The position numbers and the translations under genes are program-made. DNA of 64,000 nt from Pseudomonas luteola NBRC 103146. GTDB lineage: Bacteria; Pseudomonadota; Gammaproteobacteria; Pseudomonadales; Pseudomonadaceae. How positions within the stretch are numbered: the stretch's first letter is position 1; each line of letters begins with the position of its first letter. Under the pieces are notes generated by a model. That model saw nothing but the letters and a program-made list of their open reading frames with translations. It was not told the origin of the DNA and made no database searches. Below are positions 28,098 through 38,399 of this stretch, one piece after another. The DNA is taken from positions 434,001 through 498,000 of the forward strand of contig NZ_BDAE01000001.1 in assembly GCF_002091675.1 (NCBI RefSeq), written 5' to 3'.

Positions 28098-29589
28098 GGG
28101 TATAGCCGATCCGCGTGAGCCACTGCGCTTCCTGTTCGAAGTCAGCCTGGGTCAGCGGATTCTGCTCCAGCCAGCCGACCGGGAAGCATACCGCGAGGCT
28201 GCGCGGACCTGCCTTGAGCGTCACGATGGGGCGCTCCTGGTTGCTGCGGATATGATGGAACAGAATGGCAAAGCGCAGCAGGATGCACAGGCGGATCAGG
28301 CTTTCGCCTTCTTCGTCACCCAGCTCGGCGAAGCGATCCCGCGGGATATTCCGGCGATGGCCGCGTACCAGAAGGGCCAGCATCTGCTGGTCGCGTCGGG
28401 AAAACCCAGGTAGATCGGAATGCTCGATCAGATAGGCGCCGTGCTTGTGATAGTGGTAGTGGGCAATGTCCAGCCCGATCTCATGCACGCGCGCTGCCCA
28501 GGTCAGCAGTTCCCGGTAGCAAGGATTGCTCAGGTTCCAGGCTTCGGTAACCTGTTCGAAGGCCTTCAGGGCACGGCGCTCGACCCGTTCGGCCTGACGC
28601 TTGTCCACGTGGTAGCGCTCTGCCAGGGCTGACAGCGTACGCTCCCGTACATCCTCGTGGTGCTGACGACCGATCATGTCATAGAGCACACCTTCACGCA
28701 GTGCGCCTTCGGACAGGTTCATCTCCTGCAGCTCCAGCGCCTTGAAGATCGCCTCCAAAATGGCGAGACCACCCGGCAGAATGGTGCGGCGGTCGGGCTT
28801 GACCCCTTCGATATCGAGCTTTTCGATGTCGCCCTGCTTGAAGATCTTGCGCTTGAGCCACTCGATGCCTTCGGCATTGACCTCACCCTTGCCGCGTCCA
28901 GCGGCCTGGATGGCCAGGGCCACGGCACGGATGGTGCCGGAGGCGCCTACGGCTTCCTGCCAGCCTTTTTCGCGCAGGCTCTGGTCGATGTTCATCAACT
29001 CCAGCCGGGCGGCCGTGTAGGCCTGGGCATAGCGGGACGGCGTAATCTTGCCGTCCGCGAAGAACCGCTTGGTATAACTGACGCAGCCCATCTGCAGGCT
29101 TTCGCGCTGATGGGTTTCAAAGCGCTGGCCGATAATGAACTCGGTGCTGCCACCACCGATATCAGTCACCAGGCGACGGCCTTCCATATCTGGCATGGTA
29201 TGGGAAACGCCTAGGTAGATCAGGCGGGCTTCTTCACGGCCGGAGATGACTTCCACGGAATGCCCCAGTACCTGCTGGGCACGCATGATGAAGTCGCTGC
29301 GGTTCCTGGCCTCGCGAAGCGCGTTGGTGCCCACGATACGTACGGCGCCCAGCGGCAGGCCGGTGATCAACTGGGCAAAGCGGCGCAGGCATTCAAGCCC
29401 GCGTTCCATGGCTTCTTCGCTGAGCATCCGTGATTCGTCCAGCCCAGCGGCCAGCTGAATCTTTTCGCCCATACGTTCAAGGATACGAATTTCGCCATGG
29501 TCAGTCCGCGCCCGAACAATGTGAAAGCTATTGGAGCCAAGATCGATGGCAGCAATCAGGGGAAACGGTTCTGCGGATGAATGCGGCAT
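28084..29589 (-). CDS. ppx: Exopolyphosphatase / guanosine pentaphosphatase
   Basis: 501-aa Ppx/GppA phosphatase that removes terminal phosphate from polyphosphate. N-terminal actin-like ATPase fold: [38 protein letters not shown]-terminal HD-type region ([49 protein letters not shown]). Start chosen at ATG 29589 (MPHSSAEPF), which matches the family; two upstream in-frame starts exist and none has a strong ribosome site. Convergent with ppk, with the two stop regions overlapping. Confidence 0.93.
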   Translation of the reverse strand: MPHSSAEPFPLIAAIDLGSNSFHIVRARTDHGEIRILERMGEKIQLAAGLDESRMLSEEAMERGLECLRRFAQLITGLPLGAVRIVGTNALREARNRSDFIMRAQQVLGHSVEVISGREEARLIYLGVSHTMPDMEGRRLVTDIGGGSTEFIIGQRFETHQRESLQMGCVSYTKRFFADGKITPSRYAQAYTAARLELMNIDQSLREKGWQEAVGASGTIRAVALAIQAAGRGKGEVNAEGIEWLKRKIFKQGDIEKLDIEGVKPDRRTILPGGLAILEAIFKALELQEMNLSEGALREGVLYDMIGRQHHEDVRERTLSALAERYHVDKRQAERVERRALKAFEQVTEAWNLSNPCYRELLTWAARVHEIGLDIAHYHYHKHGAYLIEHSDLPGFSRRDQQMLALLVRGHRRNIPRDRFAELGDEEGESLIRLCILLRFAILFHHIRSNQERPIVTLKAGPRSLAVCFPVGWLEQNPLTQADFEQEAQWLTRIGYTLTVC

Positions 29590-29695
29590 GCTGACGGTCT
29601 CATACATAAACGTCGACAATCGTGCCACGATCGAAGAGGTCTGCCAAACCTCAACGTGCAGTCAGACTGTTTCAGTCGATGGGCTGTGGCCTGGA

Positions 29696-29884
29696 TCAAT
29701 GAACCGAACCGATGAACTGTGCCAGCTCCGGCGTTCCGGGTTAGCGAATATTTTCTTGGGATTGCCCAGTTCATGCACCTTGCCTCGATGCATGAACACC
29801 TGCACATCGCCCGCTTGGCGGGCAAAGCGCGTCTCATGAGGCATCATGATCAGTGTCATGCCATCCTGGACCCGCTGCTTCCTG
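29696..29884 (-). pseudogene. Remnant of an amino-acid ABC transporter ATPase (HisP/GltL type), C-terminal end
   Basis: Minus-strand residues DGMTLIMMPHETRFARQAGDVQVFMHRGK, then VHELGNPKKIFANPE, match the H-loop-to-C-terminus segment of polar amino acid ABC ATPases (family pattern: GMTxxxVTHEMxFAR...VxFMxxGxxxExGxPxxxFxNPxxPxLxxFIxxV). After NPE the frame shifts by one base; in the other frame the expected tail PELAQFIGSVH and stop (29696-29698) are present. A single missing A in the run at NPE explains it. Nothing upstream encodes the Walker motifs. It is a decayed fragment in the ppx-trxA gap, where I recall no ATPase gene in P. aeruginosa. The 375 bases from 29885 to 30260 hold no other gene. 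Confidence 0.75.
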
Positions 29885-30213
29885 CTAAAGATTCTTGCCT
29901 AGGCTGAAAATCACTTAATCAACCTTGCCTTGATCTTAAAAGGAATACGATTGGTGCTGGTTATTGGCTCCAGCACGAGTCTGGTATCCAGCTTCTCGGC
30001 ACCCGCTGTGCCGTGTCGATGTTGAGACCATGCGGATGAGGCATGCTGCTCCGTTCTAGTGCGCAGCTTCACTGAGAAGGCAAAACAAGGCGTATTCGTA
30101 CAGGCAGCCCGCTGATTTTCCGGCGGTCTGCCAAATGGTGTAATTGAGAGGCTTTAGCTGTCCCAATAAAGAGACTTAATGGCTTGTGCCTTCCTGTTAA
30201 GCGCTGGCAGGGC

Positions 30214-30219
30214 TATAGT
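30214..30219 (+). promoter_or_regulatory. Candidate -10 box of trxA
   Basis: TATAGT, 42 bases before the trxA ATG; the -35 at 17-base spacing (TTCCTG) is weak. Confidence 0.4.
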
Positions 30220-30260
30220 GGTCGTTCTTTTTTTGTCGTTTCCGAATTCGGAGAAAGTCC

Positions 30261-30587
30261 ATGAGCGAATACATCACCAACGTCAGCGATGCCAGCTTCG
30301 AGCAGGACGTGCTCAAGGCTGACGGTCCCGTGCTGGTCGACTACTGGGCCGAATGGTGTGGTCCCTGCAAAATGATTGCGCCGGTTCTGGATGAAATCGC
30401 CAAGGACTATCAGGGCAAGCTGAAGGTTTGCAAACTCAACATTGATGAAAACCAGGACACCCCGCCGAAGTATGGCGTACGCGGTATCCCGACGCTGATG
30501 CTGTTCAAGAACGGCTCCGTTGAAGCCACTAAGGTGGGTGCGTTGTCCAAATCCCAGCTGGCGGCATTCCTCGATAGCAATATCTGA
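30261..30587 (+). CDS. trxA: Thioredoxin 1
   Basis: 108-aa cytoplasmic disulfide reductant with the active site WCGPCK (Cys33, Cys36) and the cis-Pro loop [11 protein letters not shown]. Reduced by thioredoxin reductase; supplies electrons to ribonucleotide reductase, PAPS reductase and others. Start ATG follows GGAGAAAG. It is monocistronic, with its own terminator, and rho follows as in most gammaproteobacteria. Confidence 0.97.
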   Translation: MSEYITNVSDASFEQDVLKADGPVLVDYWAEWCGPCKMIAPVLDEIAKDYQGKLKVCKLNIDENQDTPPKYGVRGIPTLMLFKNGSVEATKVGALSKSQLAAFLDSNI

Positions 30588-30608
30588 TTTTATTGCTCTC
30601 GATCAAAG

Positions 30609-30632
30609 GCCCTGCGTTTAGCGGGGCTTTTT
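30609..30632 (+). terminator. Intrinsic terminator after trxA
   Basis: GCCCTGC, loop GTTTA, GCGGGGC, then TTTTT; one G-T pair in the stem. Lies 22 bases after the trxA stop. Confidence 0.88.
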
Positions 30633-30638
30633 GTTATT

Positions 30639-30826
30639 TAGCACTAGACGTCCTGTCTAGCAGGGTGCTACATTCGATCTCGCAACGACACAAACGCGTG
30701 TCGCCCTCTGCATGCCTTCGCCGATTCTCTTACTAGAATAACCAACGCGATTCTGTCGTTAGCCGCGGCGAGGCCTCTCAAGCCAAAAAGATTCTTACTC
30801 CCTCCTTTTCTCAGTTAGCAACGTCT
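30639..30826 (+). promoter_or_regulatory. Structured, pyrimidine-rich leader of rho
   Basis: A 190-base untranslated region. It contains a hairpin with inner arms CTAGAC/GTCTAG and outer arms TAGCA/TGCTA (30639-30670), a second hairpin CGACAC/GTGTCG (30686-30703), and a C/T-rich G-poor stretch (CTCCCTCCTTTTCTC) just before the start. Rho is known to control its own leader by premature termination in enterobacteria; the composition fits, but the mechanism is inferred. Confidence 0.45.
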
Positions 30827-32086
30827 ATGAACCTTACCGAACTCAAGCAAAAGCCAATCACGGAACTGTTGGAAATGGCGGAAGCCATGGGCCTGGAAAA
30901 CATGGCTCGCTCCCGCAAGCAGGACGTGATTTTCTCTCTGCTGAAAAAACACGCAAAAAGCGGTGAAGAGATTTCCGGTGATGGCGTGCTGGAGATTCTG
31001 CAGGATGGCTTCGGCTTCCTGCGTAGTGCGGACTCCTCCTACCTGGCCGGCCCCGACGATATCTACGTCTCTCCCAGTCAGATCCGCCGTTTCAATCTGC
31101 GCACCGGTGATACCATCATCGGCAAGATTCGCCCGCCGAAAGAAGGCGAGCGTTACTTCGCGCTGCTCAAGGTCGATACCATCAACTATGATCGACCCGA
31201 GAATGCGAAGAACAAGATCCTGTTCGAAAACCTGACGCCGCTGTTCCCCAACAAGCGCCTGACGATGGAAGCCGGTAATGGTTCCACCGAAGACCTCACC
31301 GGCCGAGTGATCGACCTGTGTGCGCCGATTGGCAAGGGCCAGCGTGGTCTGATCGTCGCTCCGCCGAAAGCGGGCAAGACGCTGATGCTGCAGAACATCG
31401 CCAGCAACATCACCCGTAACAACCCCGAGTGCCACCTGATCGTTCTGTTGATCGACGAGCGCCCGGAAGAAGTAACCGAAATGCAGCGTACCGTGCGCGG
31501 CGAAGTAGTGGCGTCCACCTTTGACGAGCCGCCAACCCGCCACGTACAGGTTGCTGAAATGGTAATCGAGAAGGCCAAGCGTCTGGTCGAGCACAAGAAA
31601 GACGTGGTAATCCTGTTGGACTCCATTACCCGTCTGGCACGTGCCTACAACACCGTGATCCCGAGCTCCGGCAAGGTACTGACCGGTGGTGTGGACGCCC
31701 ATGCGCTCGAAAAGCCCAAGCGTTTCTTCGGTGCGGCACGTAACATCGAAGAAGGCGGTAGCCTGACCATTCTGGCAACAGCTCTGGTCGATACCGGCTC
31801 GAAGATGGACGAAGTCATCTACGAAGAATTCAAGGGCACCGGTAACATGGAGCTTCAGCTGGATCGCAAGATCTCCGAGAAGCGCGTATTCCCCGCCATC
31901 AACATCAACCGTTCCGGCACCCGCCGCGAAGAGTTGCTGACCGGTGAGGAAGAGCTGCAGCGCATCTGGATTCTGCGCAAGATCCTGCATCCGATGGAAG
32001 AGATCGGTGCCATCGAGTTCCTGCTCGACAAGTTGCGTCAGACCAAGACCAACGACGAGTTCTTCGACTCGATGAAGCGCAAGTAA
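30827..32086 (+). CDS. rho: Transcription termination factor Rho
   Basis: 419-aa hexameric RNA-dependent ATPase and helicase, the standard gammaproteobacterial length. N-terminal helical and cold-shock RNA-binding domains ([50 protein letters not shown]), Walker A APPKAGKT (Lys184), Walker [18 protein letters not shown] loop and Q loop. The ribosome site before ATG 30827 is weak. A strong terminator follows the gene. Confidence 0.98.
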   Translation: MNLTELKQKPITELLEMAEAMGLENMARSRKQDVIFSLLKKHAKSGEEISGDGVLEILQDGFGFLRSADSSYLAGPDDIYVSPSQIRRFNLRTGDTIIGKIRPPKEGERYFALLKVDTINYDRPENAKNKILFENLTPLFPNKRLTMEAGNGSTEDLTGRVIDLCAPIGKGQRGLIVAPPKAGKTLMLQNIASNITRNNPECHLIVLLIDERPEEVTEMQRTVRGEVVASTFDEPPTRHVQVAEMVIEKAKRLVEHKKDVVILLDSITRLARAYNTVIPSSGKVLTGGVDAHALEKPKRFFGAARNIEEGGSLTILATALVDTGSKMDEVIYEEFKGTGNMELQLDRKISEKRVFPAININRSGTRREELLTGEEELQRIWILRKILHPMEEIGAIEFLLDKLRQTKTNDEFFDSMKRK

Positions 32087-32095
32087 GACTGAAAA

Positions 32096-32118
32096 GGCCG
32101 GGGTTTCCCGGCCTTTTT
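32096..32118 (+). terminator. Intrinsic terminator after rho
   Basis: GGCCGGG, loop GTTT, CCCGGCC, then TTTTT; an AAAA run on the 5' side may also make it work in reverse. Confidence 0.92.
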
Positions 32119-32204
32119 ACATTCCGGGCAGGCTTTTCATTTTCGAAAAGGGGGCCAGGAGCGGTACACTTTCCGCTTCATTCTCTGCCGAGATACCTCC
32201 CGCT

Positions 32205-33671
32205 ATGCAATACCGCGACCTTCGCGACTTCATCCGCGGCCTGGAACAGCGTGGCGAGCTGAAGCGCATCCAGACCCCCGTCTCGCCCAACCTCGAAATG
32301 ACCGAAGTGTGTGACCGTACCTTGCGTCGCAAGGGGCCGGCTCTGCTGTTCGAAAATCCGACCGGATACGACATGCCTGTGCTAGGCAACCTGTTTGGCA
32401 CACCTGAGCGGGTTGCGATGGGCATGGGTGCAGAAGATGTCGGTGAACTGCGCGAGATTGGCAAGCTGCTGGCATTTCTGAAGGAGCCGGAGCCGCCCAA
32501 GGGACTGAAGGATGCCTGGTCAAAGCTACCGATCTACAAGAAGGTCATCAGCATGGCGCCCAAGGTGATGAAGGACGCCCCTTGCCATGAGGTGATCGAA
32601 GAGGGCGAGGCGGTTGATCTGTCCCGCTTGCCGATCCAGCATTGCTGGCCGGGCGATGTCGGTCCGTTGATCACCTGGGGCCTGACCGTTACCAAAGGAC
32701 CGAACAAGGAACGGCAGAACCTGGGTATCTACCGTCAGCAGGTCATTGGTCGCAACAAGGTCATCATGCGCTGGCTTAGCCATCGTGGCGGCGCCCTGGA
32801 TTTTCGTGAATGGTGCGCCAAGTATCCAGGCAAGCCCTATCCCGTGGCGGTAGCCTTGGGTGCAGATCCGGCAACGATTCTGGGCGCTGTTACGCCGGTT
32901 CCGGATACGCTGTCCGAATATGCATTTGCTGGCCTTCTGCGTGGCAGCCGTACCGAGCTGGTGAAATGCATCGGCAGTGACCTGCAGGTACCGGCCAGCG
33001 CCGAGATCATTCTGGAAGGCTTCATCTATCCCGGCGAGATGGCTGATGAGGGGCCTTACGGTGACCATACCGGCTATTACAATGAAGTAGACCGCTTCCC
33101 AGTGTTTACCGTCGAGCGTATCACTCGCCGCCGTGACGCGATCTACCACAGTACCTATACCGGACGTCCACCGGATGAGCCGGCCATTCTTGGTGTGGCA
33201 TTGAACGAAGTGTTCGTGCCGATCCTGCAAAAGCAATTTCCCGAGATCGTCGATTTCTACCTGCCGCCTGAAGGGTGCTCCTACCGCATGGCGGTAGTGA
33301 CCATGAAAAAGCAGTACCCCGGCCATGCCAAGCGGGTGATGCTGGGCGTCTGGAGCTTCCTGCGCCAGTTCATGTACACCAAGTTCGTGATCGTGACCGA
33401 TGATGACATCAACGCTCGGGACTGGAACGATGTGATCTGGGCTATCACGACCCGCATGGACCCCAAGCGAGACACCGTGATGATCGACAACACGCCTATC
33501 GACTATCTGGATTTCGCTTCGCCGATTTCGGGCCTGGGCTCGAAGATGGGGTTAGATGCCACCAACAAGTGGCCCGGAGAGACCAATCGGGAATGGGGGC
33601 GGGCTATCGTCAAGGACGAAGCCGTGGTCAAGCGGGTCGATGAGATCTGGTCCAGCCTGGGGATCGATTGA
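32205..33671 (+). CDS. ubiD: 4-hydroxy-3-polyprenylbenzoate decarboxylase
   Basis: 488-aa UbiD, the prenyl-FMN-dependent decarboxylase of ubiquinone synthesis (cofactor made by UbiX, encoded elsewhere). N terminus [22 protein letters not shown], central blocks [28 protein letters not shown] and the acidic active-site region [28 protein letters not shown] (conserved E...R...E network). Length and motifs are complete. Precedes an Fe-S flavoprotein reductase gene, as in other pseudomonads. Confidence 0.95.
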   Translation: MQYRDLRDFIRGLEQRGELKRIQTPVSPNLEMTEVCDRTLRRKGPALLFENPTGYDMPVLGNLFGTPERVAMGMGAEDVGELREIGKLLAFLKEPEPPKGLKDAWSKLPIYKKVISMAPKVMKDAPCHEVIEEGEAVDLSRLPIQHCWPGDVGPLITWGLTVTKGPNKERQNLGIYRQQVIGRNKVIMRWLSHRGGALDFREWCAKYPGKPYPVAVALGADPATILGAVTPVPDTLSEYAFAGLLRGSRTELVKCIGSDLQVPASAEIILEGFIYPGEMADEGPYGDHTGYYNEVDRFPVFTVERITRRRDAIYHSTYTGRPPDEPAILGVALNEVFVPILQKQFPEIVDFYLPPEGCSYRMAVVTMKKQYPGHAKRVMLGVWSFLRQFMYTKFVIVTDDDINARDWNDVIWAITTRMDPKRDTVMIDNTPIDYLDFASPISGLGSKMGLDATNKWPGETNREWGRAIVKDEAVVKRVDEIWSSLGID

Positions 33672-33806
33672 TGGATACTGTTGGCCCGACGGGGATAAGT
33701 TGCGCACATTGTGCGTCGAACCCTATGCATACAGAGGAATTTGCAGGCATGGGATTCGTGCAGAGCTATCCCCAGACAACCACTTCCATTCACAAGGCGT
33801 CCTGAG

Positions 33807-34787
33807 ATGAAGGTCACGTTACGTCCCTCTGGGGCGGTACTCGAGACGTTACCTGGCGAGCGTATCCTGGATGCGGCACGCAGGCTGGGGTATGAGTGTC
33901 CGCACAGCTGCCGCAACGGTAATTGCCATGTCTGTGCAGCCTTGTTGATCGAAGGGCGGGTCAGGCAGCAGAACGATGTCATCGACCACGGTGAGATTTT
34001 CGTCTGTCTGGCCGAGCCGCTCGAAACATGCGAGTTGCATTGGGATGGAGTATTGGCGCCGGGCGAGCTTCCAGTAGGCACCTTTGCCTGTCAGGTCCTG
34101 GCATGTGAGGATGTGGGCGGAGATGTACGCCGTGTCCGGCTGCTGGCTCCAGCAGGCAAGCCCCCGCGCTATCACGCTGGACAATACCTGATGCTTGAGC
34201 GGGACGATGGCAAGCAGTCGGCCTTTTCGCTGGCATCCGCACCGCATCAGGGGCGTGAGCTGGAGTTGCATATTCTGACGCGTGAAGAGAGCAGTCAGGC
34301 AATTATTCAGCAGCTTGAGCGAGAACGCATGGTGCGCGTCCAGCTGCCTTTTGGCGATGCGCATCTGGCCGATCTGCCTCCAGGTCCGCTTGTTCTGATC
34401 GCGGCCGGAACGGGAATGGCACAAATGCACAGCCTCATCGAGGATTGCCGTGCGCGCGGCTTCGATCAACCGCTGCACCTGTATTGGGGCGTGCGTCATC
34501 CCGATGACTTCTATGCATTACCCCATTGGGAAGAGTGGGAGCAGGACCCCCGTCTTCACTTGAACAAGGTAGTGAGTGACCTGTGTGGGTGGGAGGGACG
34601 TTGTGGCCTTCTGCATGAAGCGGTGCGAGAGGACTTCACCGATATGAAGTCACTCCACGTGTATGCCAGTGGGTCGCCTGCCATGGTTTATGCCACATTG
34701 GATGCGCTAGTCGAAGGTGGGATGGATCCTCACCAAATGCGGGCCGACGTGTTCGCCTACGCGCCAAGAGAGGCGCTGGGGTTGTAA
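33807..34787 (+). CDS. 2Fe-2S ferredoxin / FAD-NAD(P)H reductase protein
   Basis: 326-aa soluble electron-transfer protein. N-terminal plant-type ferredoxin domain (about 1-85) with CRNGNCHVC and the fourth ligand in FVCLAEP; then an FAD domain (RYHAGQYLMLE, SAFSLASAP) and an NAD(P)-binding domain (LVLIAAGTGMAQMHSLIED, YWGVRHPDDFYALP, VYASGSPAMVYATLDAL). This layout is shared with CDP-6-deoxyglucoseen reductase, methane monooxygenase component C and Fre-like reductases. The partner is unknown; conserved linkage to ubiD suggests, without proof, a redox role near quinone or flavin metabolism. ATG 33807 is chosen because the ferredoxin fold starts there. Confidence 0.82.
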   Translation: MKVTLRPSGAVLETLPGERILDAARRLGYECPHSCRNGNCHVCAALLIEGRVRQQNDVIDHGEIFVCLAEPLETCELHWDGVLAPGELPVGTFACQVLACEDVGGDVRRVRLLAPAGKPPRYHAGQYLMLERDDGKQSAFSLASAPHQGRELELHILTREESSQAIIQQLERERMVRVQLPFGDAHLADLPPGPLVLIAAGTGMAQMHSLIEDCRARGFDQPLHLYWGVRHPDDFYALPHWEEWEQDPRLHLNKVVSDLCGWEGRCGLLHEAVREDFTDMKSLHVYASGSPAMVYATLDALVEGGMDPHQMRADVFAYAPREALGL

Positions 34788-34790
34788 GCC

Positions 34791-34821
34791 GGACCGATCC
34801 AGCCCGTAGCTGGATCGGTCC
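34791..34821. terminator. 13-bp perfect hairpin between convergent reductase and glpT genes
   Basis: GGACCGATCCAGC, loop CCGTA, GCTGGATCGGTCC. It lies between the convergent stops (34787 and 34828). There is no long T run on either side, but place and stem strength suggest a bidirectional terminator or transcript-end barrier. Confidence 0.6.
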
Positions 34822-34827
34822 GCTACC

Positions 34828-36159
34828 TTAACTCAATACCGGGTTTTTATGGCGCAGCGTCAAGGCCAGGAACACAATGGCCAATACGCATGACGCGACC
34901 AGCAGCATGAAGCCGCCGTCCCAGCCGTACAGGTCCACTGTGTAGCCAACCAGTGCGTTGGCGGCTACCGAGCCCCCCAGGTAGCCGAACAGGCCGGTAA
35001 AGCCGGCAGCTGTCCCGGCGGCTTTCTTGGGCACCAGCTCCAGGGCCTGCAAACCGATCAGCATCACCGGGCCGTAGATCAAAAAGCCAATGGCGATCAG
35101 TGCGAACATATCGACCATGGGATTACCTGGCGGGTTGAGCCAGTAAACCACGGTGCCGACTGCCACCAGAGCCATGAACACTACACCGGTGGCGCCACGA
35201 TTGCCCTTGAACAGTTTGTCCGATAGCCAGCCGCACAGCAGCGTGCCGGGAATACCGGCCCACTCATACAGAAAGTATGCCCAGGATGATTTGTCCACCG
35301 TGAAATGCTTGGCTTCCTTCAGGTAGGTAGGCGCCCAATCCAGCACGCCGTAACGCAGCAGATAGACGAATACGTTGGCCAGTGCGATGTACCAGAGCAT
35401 GCGGTTTTTCAGCACGTATTTGACAAAGATTTCCTTTGTACTGAATTCGCGTTCATGGCTCTCGTCGTAGCCTTCCGGGTAGTCCTGCTTGTATTCCTCG
35501 ATAGGTGGCAACCCACAGGACTGCGGCGTATCGCGCATGGTCAGGAACGCGAAGACTGCAACACCCAGCGCTACGGCCGCCGGAACGTAGAAGGCTGAGT
35601 GCCAATCGTTGAACCAGCCGAGCCCCAGCAGAAACAGCGGGCCAATCAGACCACCGCCTACGTTATGGGCAACGTTCCAGACCGAGACCACGCCACCGCG
35701 TTCCTTCTGGGACCACCAATGCACCATGGTTCGCCCGCTGGGTGGCCAGCCCATCCCTTGCGCCCAACCATTGATGAACAGCAGGATGAACATGATGGTC
35801 ACGCTTGAGGTTGCCCAATGTGCGAAACCGAAAATGAACATCACACCCGCCGAGACCAGCAGGCCGAAGGGCAGAAAGTAGCGGGGATTCGAGCGGTCGG
35901 ACACCATGCCCATGAGGAATTTGGAAAGACCATAGGCGATGGCAACGGCCGATAACGCAATACCCAGCTCTCCTCGGCTGTAGCCTTCCTCTACCAGGTA
36001 GGGCATCGCCAGAGAAAAGTTTTTGCGCAGAAGGTAATACCCGGCATAACCGATGAAGATACCGGCAAAGATCTGCCAGCGCAGGCGTTTGTAAGCAGGA
36101 TCGATGCGATCGGAAGGCAGGCGCGCCGTATGCGGGGCCGGACGAAAAATACCAAGCAT
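34828..36159 (-). CDS. glpT: Glycerol-3-phosphate transporter (antiporter with phosphate)
   Basis: 443-aa MFS organophosphate:phosphate antiporter with twelve membrane segments; also the usual entry route of fosfomycin. Signature [23 protein letters not shown], loop [32 protein letters not shown] and [14 protein letters not shown] are typical GlpT. ATG 36159 follows GGAG and matches the P. aeruginosa N terminus ([10 protein letters not shown]); an upstream in-frame start is not supported. No glpD, glpK or glpR lies near. Confidence 0.94.
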   Translation of the reverse strand: MLGIFRPAPHTARLPSDRIDPAYKRLRWQIFAGIFIGYAGYYLLRKNFSLAMPYLVEEGYSRGELGIALSAVAIAYGLSKFLMGMVSDRSNPRYFLPFGLLVSAGVMFIFGFAHWATSSVTIMFILLFINGWAQGMGWPPSGRTMVHWWSQKERGGVVSVWNVAHNVGGGLIGPLFLLGLGWFNDWHSAFYVPAAVALGVAVFAFLTMRDTPQSCGLPPIEEYKQDYPEGYDESHEREFSTKEIFVKYVLKNRMLWYIALANVFVYLLRYGVLDWAPTYLKEAKHFTVDKSSWAYFLYEWAGIPGTLLCGWLSDKLFKGNRGATGVVFMALVAVGTVVYWLNPPGNPMVDMFALIAIGFLIYGPVMLIGLQALELVPKKAAGTAAGFTGLFGYLGGSVAANALVGYTVDLYGWDGGFMLLVASCVLAIVFLALTLRHKNPVLS

Positions 36160-36310
36160 TTGAGCTCCGAAGATCGTTGTTTTTATGAGAAGAGACGTGC
36201 AGGGCAAATATTACAGTTTCATTTCAGAAAAATGACCGATACCGCTGTGCGATAAACGAAAATAAACGCTCGAAAAATGTTGTTTTCCGAACGTACAGGT
36301 CCTAATGCCC

Positions 36311-36343
36311 GTTCAGTCACAGGTTGTGACGTGTGAACTGAAC
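36311..36343. promoter_or_regulatory. Imperfect dyad in the glpT / DUF5924 divergent promoter region
   Basis: GTTCAGT-CACA pairs with TGTGA-ACTGAAC with one bulged base. It is in the 284-base region shared by two divergent genes. AT-rich repeats of the type AACGAAAAT and CGCTCGAAAAATG lie between it and glpT (about 36254-36294) and might bind GlpR, but I cannot confirm a known operator. Confidence 0.35.
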
Positions 36344-36443
36344 GCGGTTGGCGTTCTATAAGGGGATGCGTATGCTGCCCCGCCGGACCGCACTTGACCG
36401 CACGTGATGGGTCTCAACCATAACCGCCTGTGTTCTGATCGTT

Positions 36444-37469
36444 ATGCCCACCTGGAAGCGCTACGTATCACGTCTGGTTGATCTCGCTACCGTCCTGATC
36501 AACCGTTATCCACGCCTGATTGCCCTGGCAGGCTTTGTTTCGGGTGTGTGCAGCTTTCTGCTGGTTGATCGCCAGCATGGCTTTGCCAAGGTAATGGCCA
36601 TCGTAATGTTGGCCAGCTGGTTATGGCTGATGGTAGAGAACGTGCTGCGTCAGTGGATGACTAGGCGGTTTGGCTGGAACCTGCCCCCTGGGCTGTTTCG
36701 CTACGCAACCCAGATGATTCATCAGGAAAGCCTGTTCTTTGTCCTGCCGTTCCTGTTTGTCACAACCACCTGGAACAGCGGACAGGCCATCTTTACCGGC
36801 CTGCTGGCCGCCATGGCTGTCGTATCGATTGTCGACCCGCTGTACTACAAAGCGCTGTCGAGCCGGCGCTGGATCTTTCTGGGCTATCACACGCTGACGT
36901 TGTTTGCCGTTCTGCTTACGTCCCTGCCCATCATTCTGCAACTGACCACCACGCAGAGCTACCGGCTGGCATTAGGCGTGGCGGTGTTGTTGTCGTTTCC
37001 AAGCATTCTTGTGGCGCTCTCGATCCGACGCCTGTGGCAATGGCCTGTCGTGCTTGGTCTGAGCCTGATGGTGGGAGGCCTAGGATGGGTACTGCGCACC
37101 TGGGTGCCGCCCGCCACGCTGTGGCTGACCGATGTGGCGGTTACCAGCAGCTTTGACAACCTCAAGCGCGAACCGGGTAAGAGTCTGAAAAAAATCAGTG
37201 CTGTCCAGCTGCGTTCACAAGGTCTCTATGCCTATACGGCCATCAACGCGCCCCGTGGGCTGAGTGAGCGGATTTACCATGTCTGGCTGCATAATGGGGA
37301 TGAGGTCGACCGTATCCCACTCGAGATCAGCGGAGGCCGCGAGGCTGGCTATCGGGCCTGGACACACAAGCAGAACTTCCCGAGTGATGTGGCCGGCCGA
37401 TGGCAGGTACAGATCATAACCGAGGACGGGCAGATGATCGGCACCTTGCGCTTCGAGGTAACGCCCTAA
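36444..37469 (+). CDS. DUF5924 / DUF2914 membrane protein
   Basis: 341-aa protein. About seven hydrophobic segments lie in residues 20-235 (LIALAGFVSGVCSFLLV, AIVMLASWLWLMVE, ESLFFVLPFLFVTTTW, IFTGLLAAMAVVSIV, ILVALSIRR...VVLGLSLMVGGLGWVL). An extracytoplasmic C-terminal domain (about 236-341) follows, with the DUF2914 pattern: GLSERIYHVWLHNGDEVDRIPLEISGG...W...GRWQVQIITEDGQMIGTLRFEV. Function unknown. Divergent from glpT and 3 bases short of the convergent YoaK gene. Confidence 0.72.
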   Translation: MPTWKRYVSRLVDLATVLINRYPRLIALAGFVSGVCSFLLVDRQHGFAKVMAIVMLASWLWLMVENVLRQWMTRRFGWNLPPGLFRYATQMIHQESLFFVLPFLFVTTTWNSGQAIFTGLLAAMAVVSIVDPLYYKALSSRRWIFLGYHTLTLFAVLLTSLPIILQLTTTQSYRLALGVAVLLSFPSILVALSIRRLWQWPVVLGLSLMVGGLGWVLRTWVPPATLWLTDVAVTSSFDNLKREPGKSLKKISAVQLRSQGLYAYTAINAPRGLSERIYHVWLHNGDEVDRIPLEISGGREAGYRAWTHKQNFPSDVAGRWQVQIITEDGQMIGTLRFEVTP

Positions 37470-37472
37470 CGG

Positions 37473-38216
37473 CTATTTGGGCATGTAATGCAACTGCCAA
37501 CGCCTGGGAATCCACAGGGATGCCAGGCCGATCAGGGCCGCCCAAGCGCTGCTGACAAAGAGAGCCTTGAGGCCAAGGTGGTGTTGGAGCCATGCGCCCA
37601 TTATGGCGCCGCCTAGCATGCCGCCCCACGGAATCGCTTGCATCAGCCAGCCTGAGTGGCGCTCACCCAGCAGCCAGCGTCCCAGGCCTCGTCCTAGTCG
37701 TGAAAGTGCGCCCGTGACATAGGTCAGCCCAATGGACTGCCCGTTCACCTGTTCCACAGCGGCGTTGATCATGCCCATGGCGAGCACGGCGGCTACCAGA
37801 GGTGGCAAGACTGAACCAGGAAGACCGCCGGTGGACCAGCCCGCCGCCGCGGCCAACAAGGCCGATGTCAGCAGCAGGAGAGGCAGCGCCCGACGGCCGC
37901 TCACGCGCACCACGACAATACCGAGTGCATTGCCGAGGATAAAAAGGCCGATAATAAGAAGCAGCCGCAAGAGGGTGGTGCTGTCGCCCAAGGCAACGGC
38001 TACGGCCAGTCGCGTCGTATTGCCGCTCATGAAGGATACGTAGTCACCAGCCGACAAGAAGCCAATGGCATCTGTCATGCCAGCCAGGATCGACAAGGCG
38101 GCAACCAGTACCAGTCCTACACGGCGATGCCGATGCATGCTCAGGTGGAGAGGTTGGGTGTGAGCATCTGCTGATGAAAGGTCAGGCGTGAGGCGGGTGC
38201 TATCCTGTTGTTTCAA
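37473..38216 (-). CDS. YoaK family membrane protein (DUF1275)
   Basis: 247-aa inner-membrane protein with about six segments. Family motifs: LSILAGMTDAIGFLSAGDYVSFMSGNTTRLAVAVALG near the N terminus and GMINAAVEQVNGQSIGLTYVTGALSRLGRGLGRWLLG in the middle, the DUF1275 hallmark. Transport function is suspected but not shown. The start is TTG 38216 with AGGA at eight bases; a later ATG (38138) is possible. Convergent with the DUF5924 gene. Confidence 0.85.
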   Translation of the reverse strand: MKQQDSTRLTPDLSSADAHTQPLHLSMHRHRRVGLVLVAALSILAGMTDAIGFLSAGDYVSFMSGNTTRLAVAVALGDSTTLLRLLLIIGLFILGNALGIVVVRVSGRRALPLLLLTSALLAAAAGWSTGGLPGSVLPPLVAAVLAMGMINAAVEQVNGQSIGLTYVTGALSRLGRGLGRWLLGERHSGWLMQAIPWGGMLGGAIMGAWLQHHLGLKALFVSSAWAALIGLASLWIPRRWQLHYMPK

Positions 38217-38399
38217 GGCGCCATCCTGGGCGGAACCTGTCCGCGACGACTAAAGAGACTGTTTTTATAGTCTGTCATATTCGGGTGGTTGCCCATCTGA
38301 ATCCTATGGCTTCAGAAATGCACCGTTTAGTCGATAAGCTGTGACAGGCATAGCTATCGGTTGGCTATGCACCACTCTTTTTGTTCGAGGAATTGCCCT

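Noticed and set aside
30815-31990. A 391-codon minus-strand frame opposite rho
   Set aside because: Antisense shadow of a fully conserved rho; no motifs.
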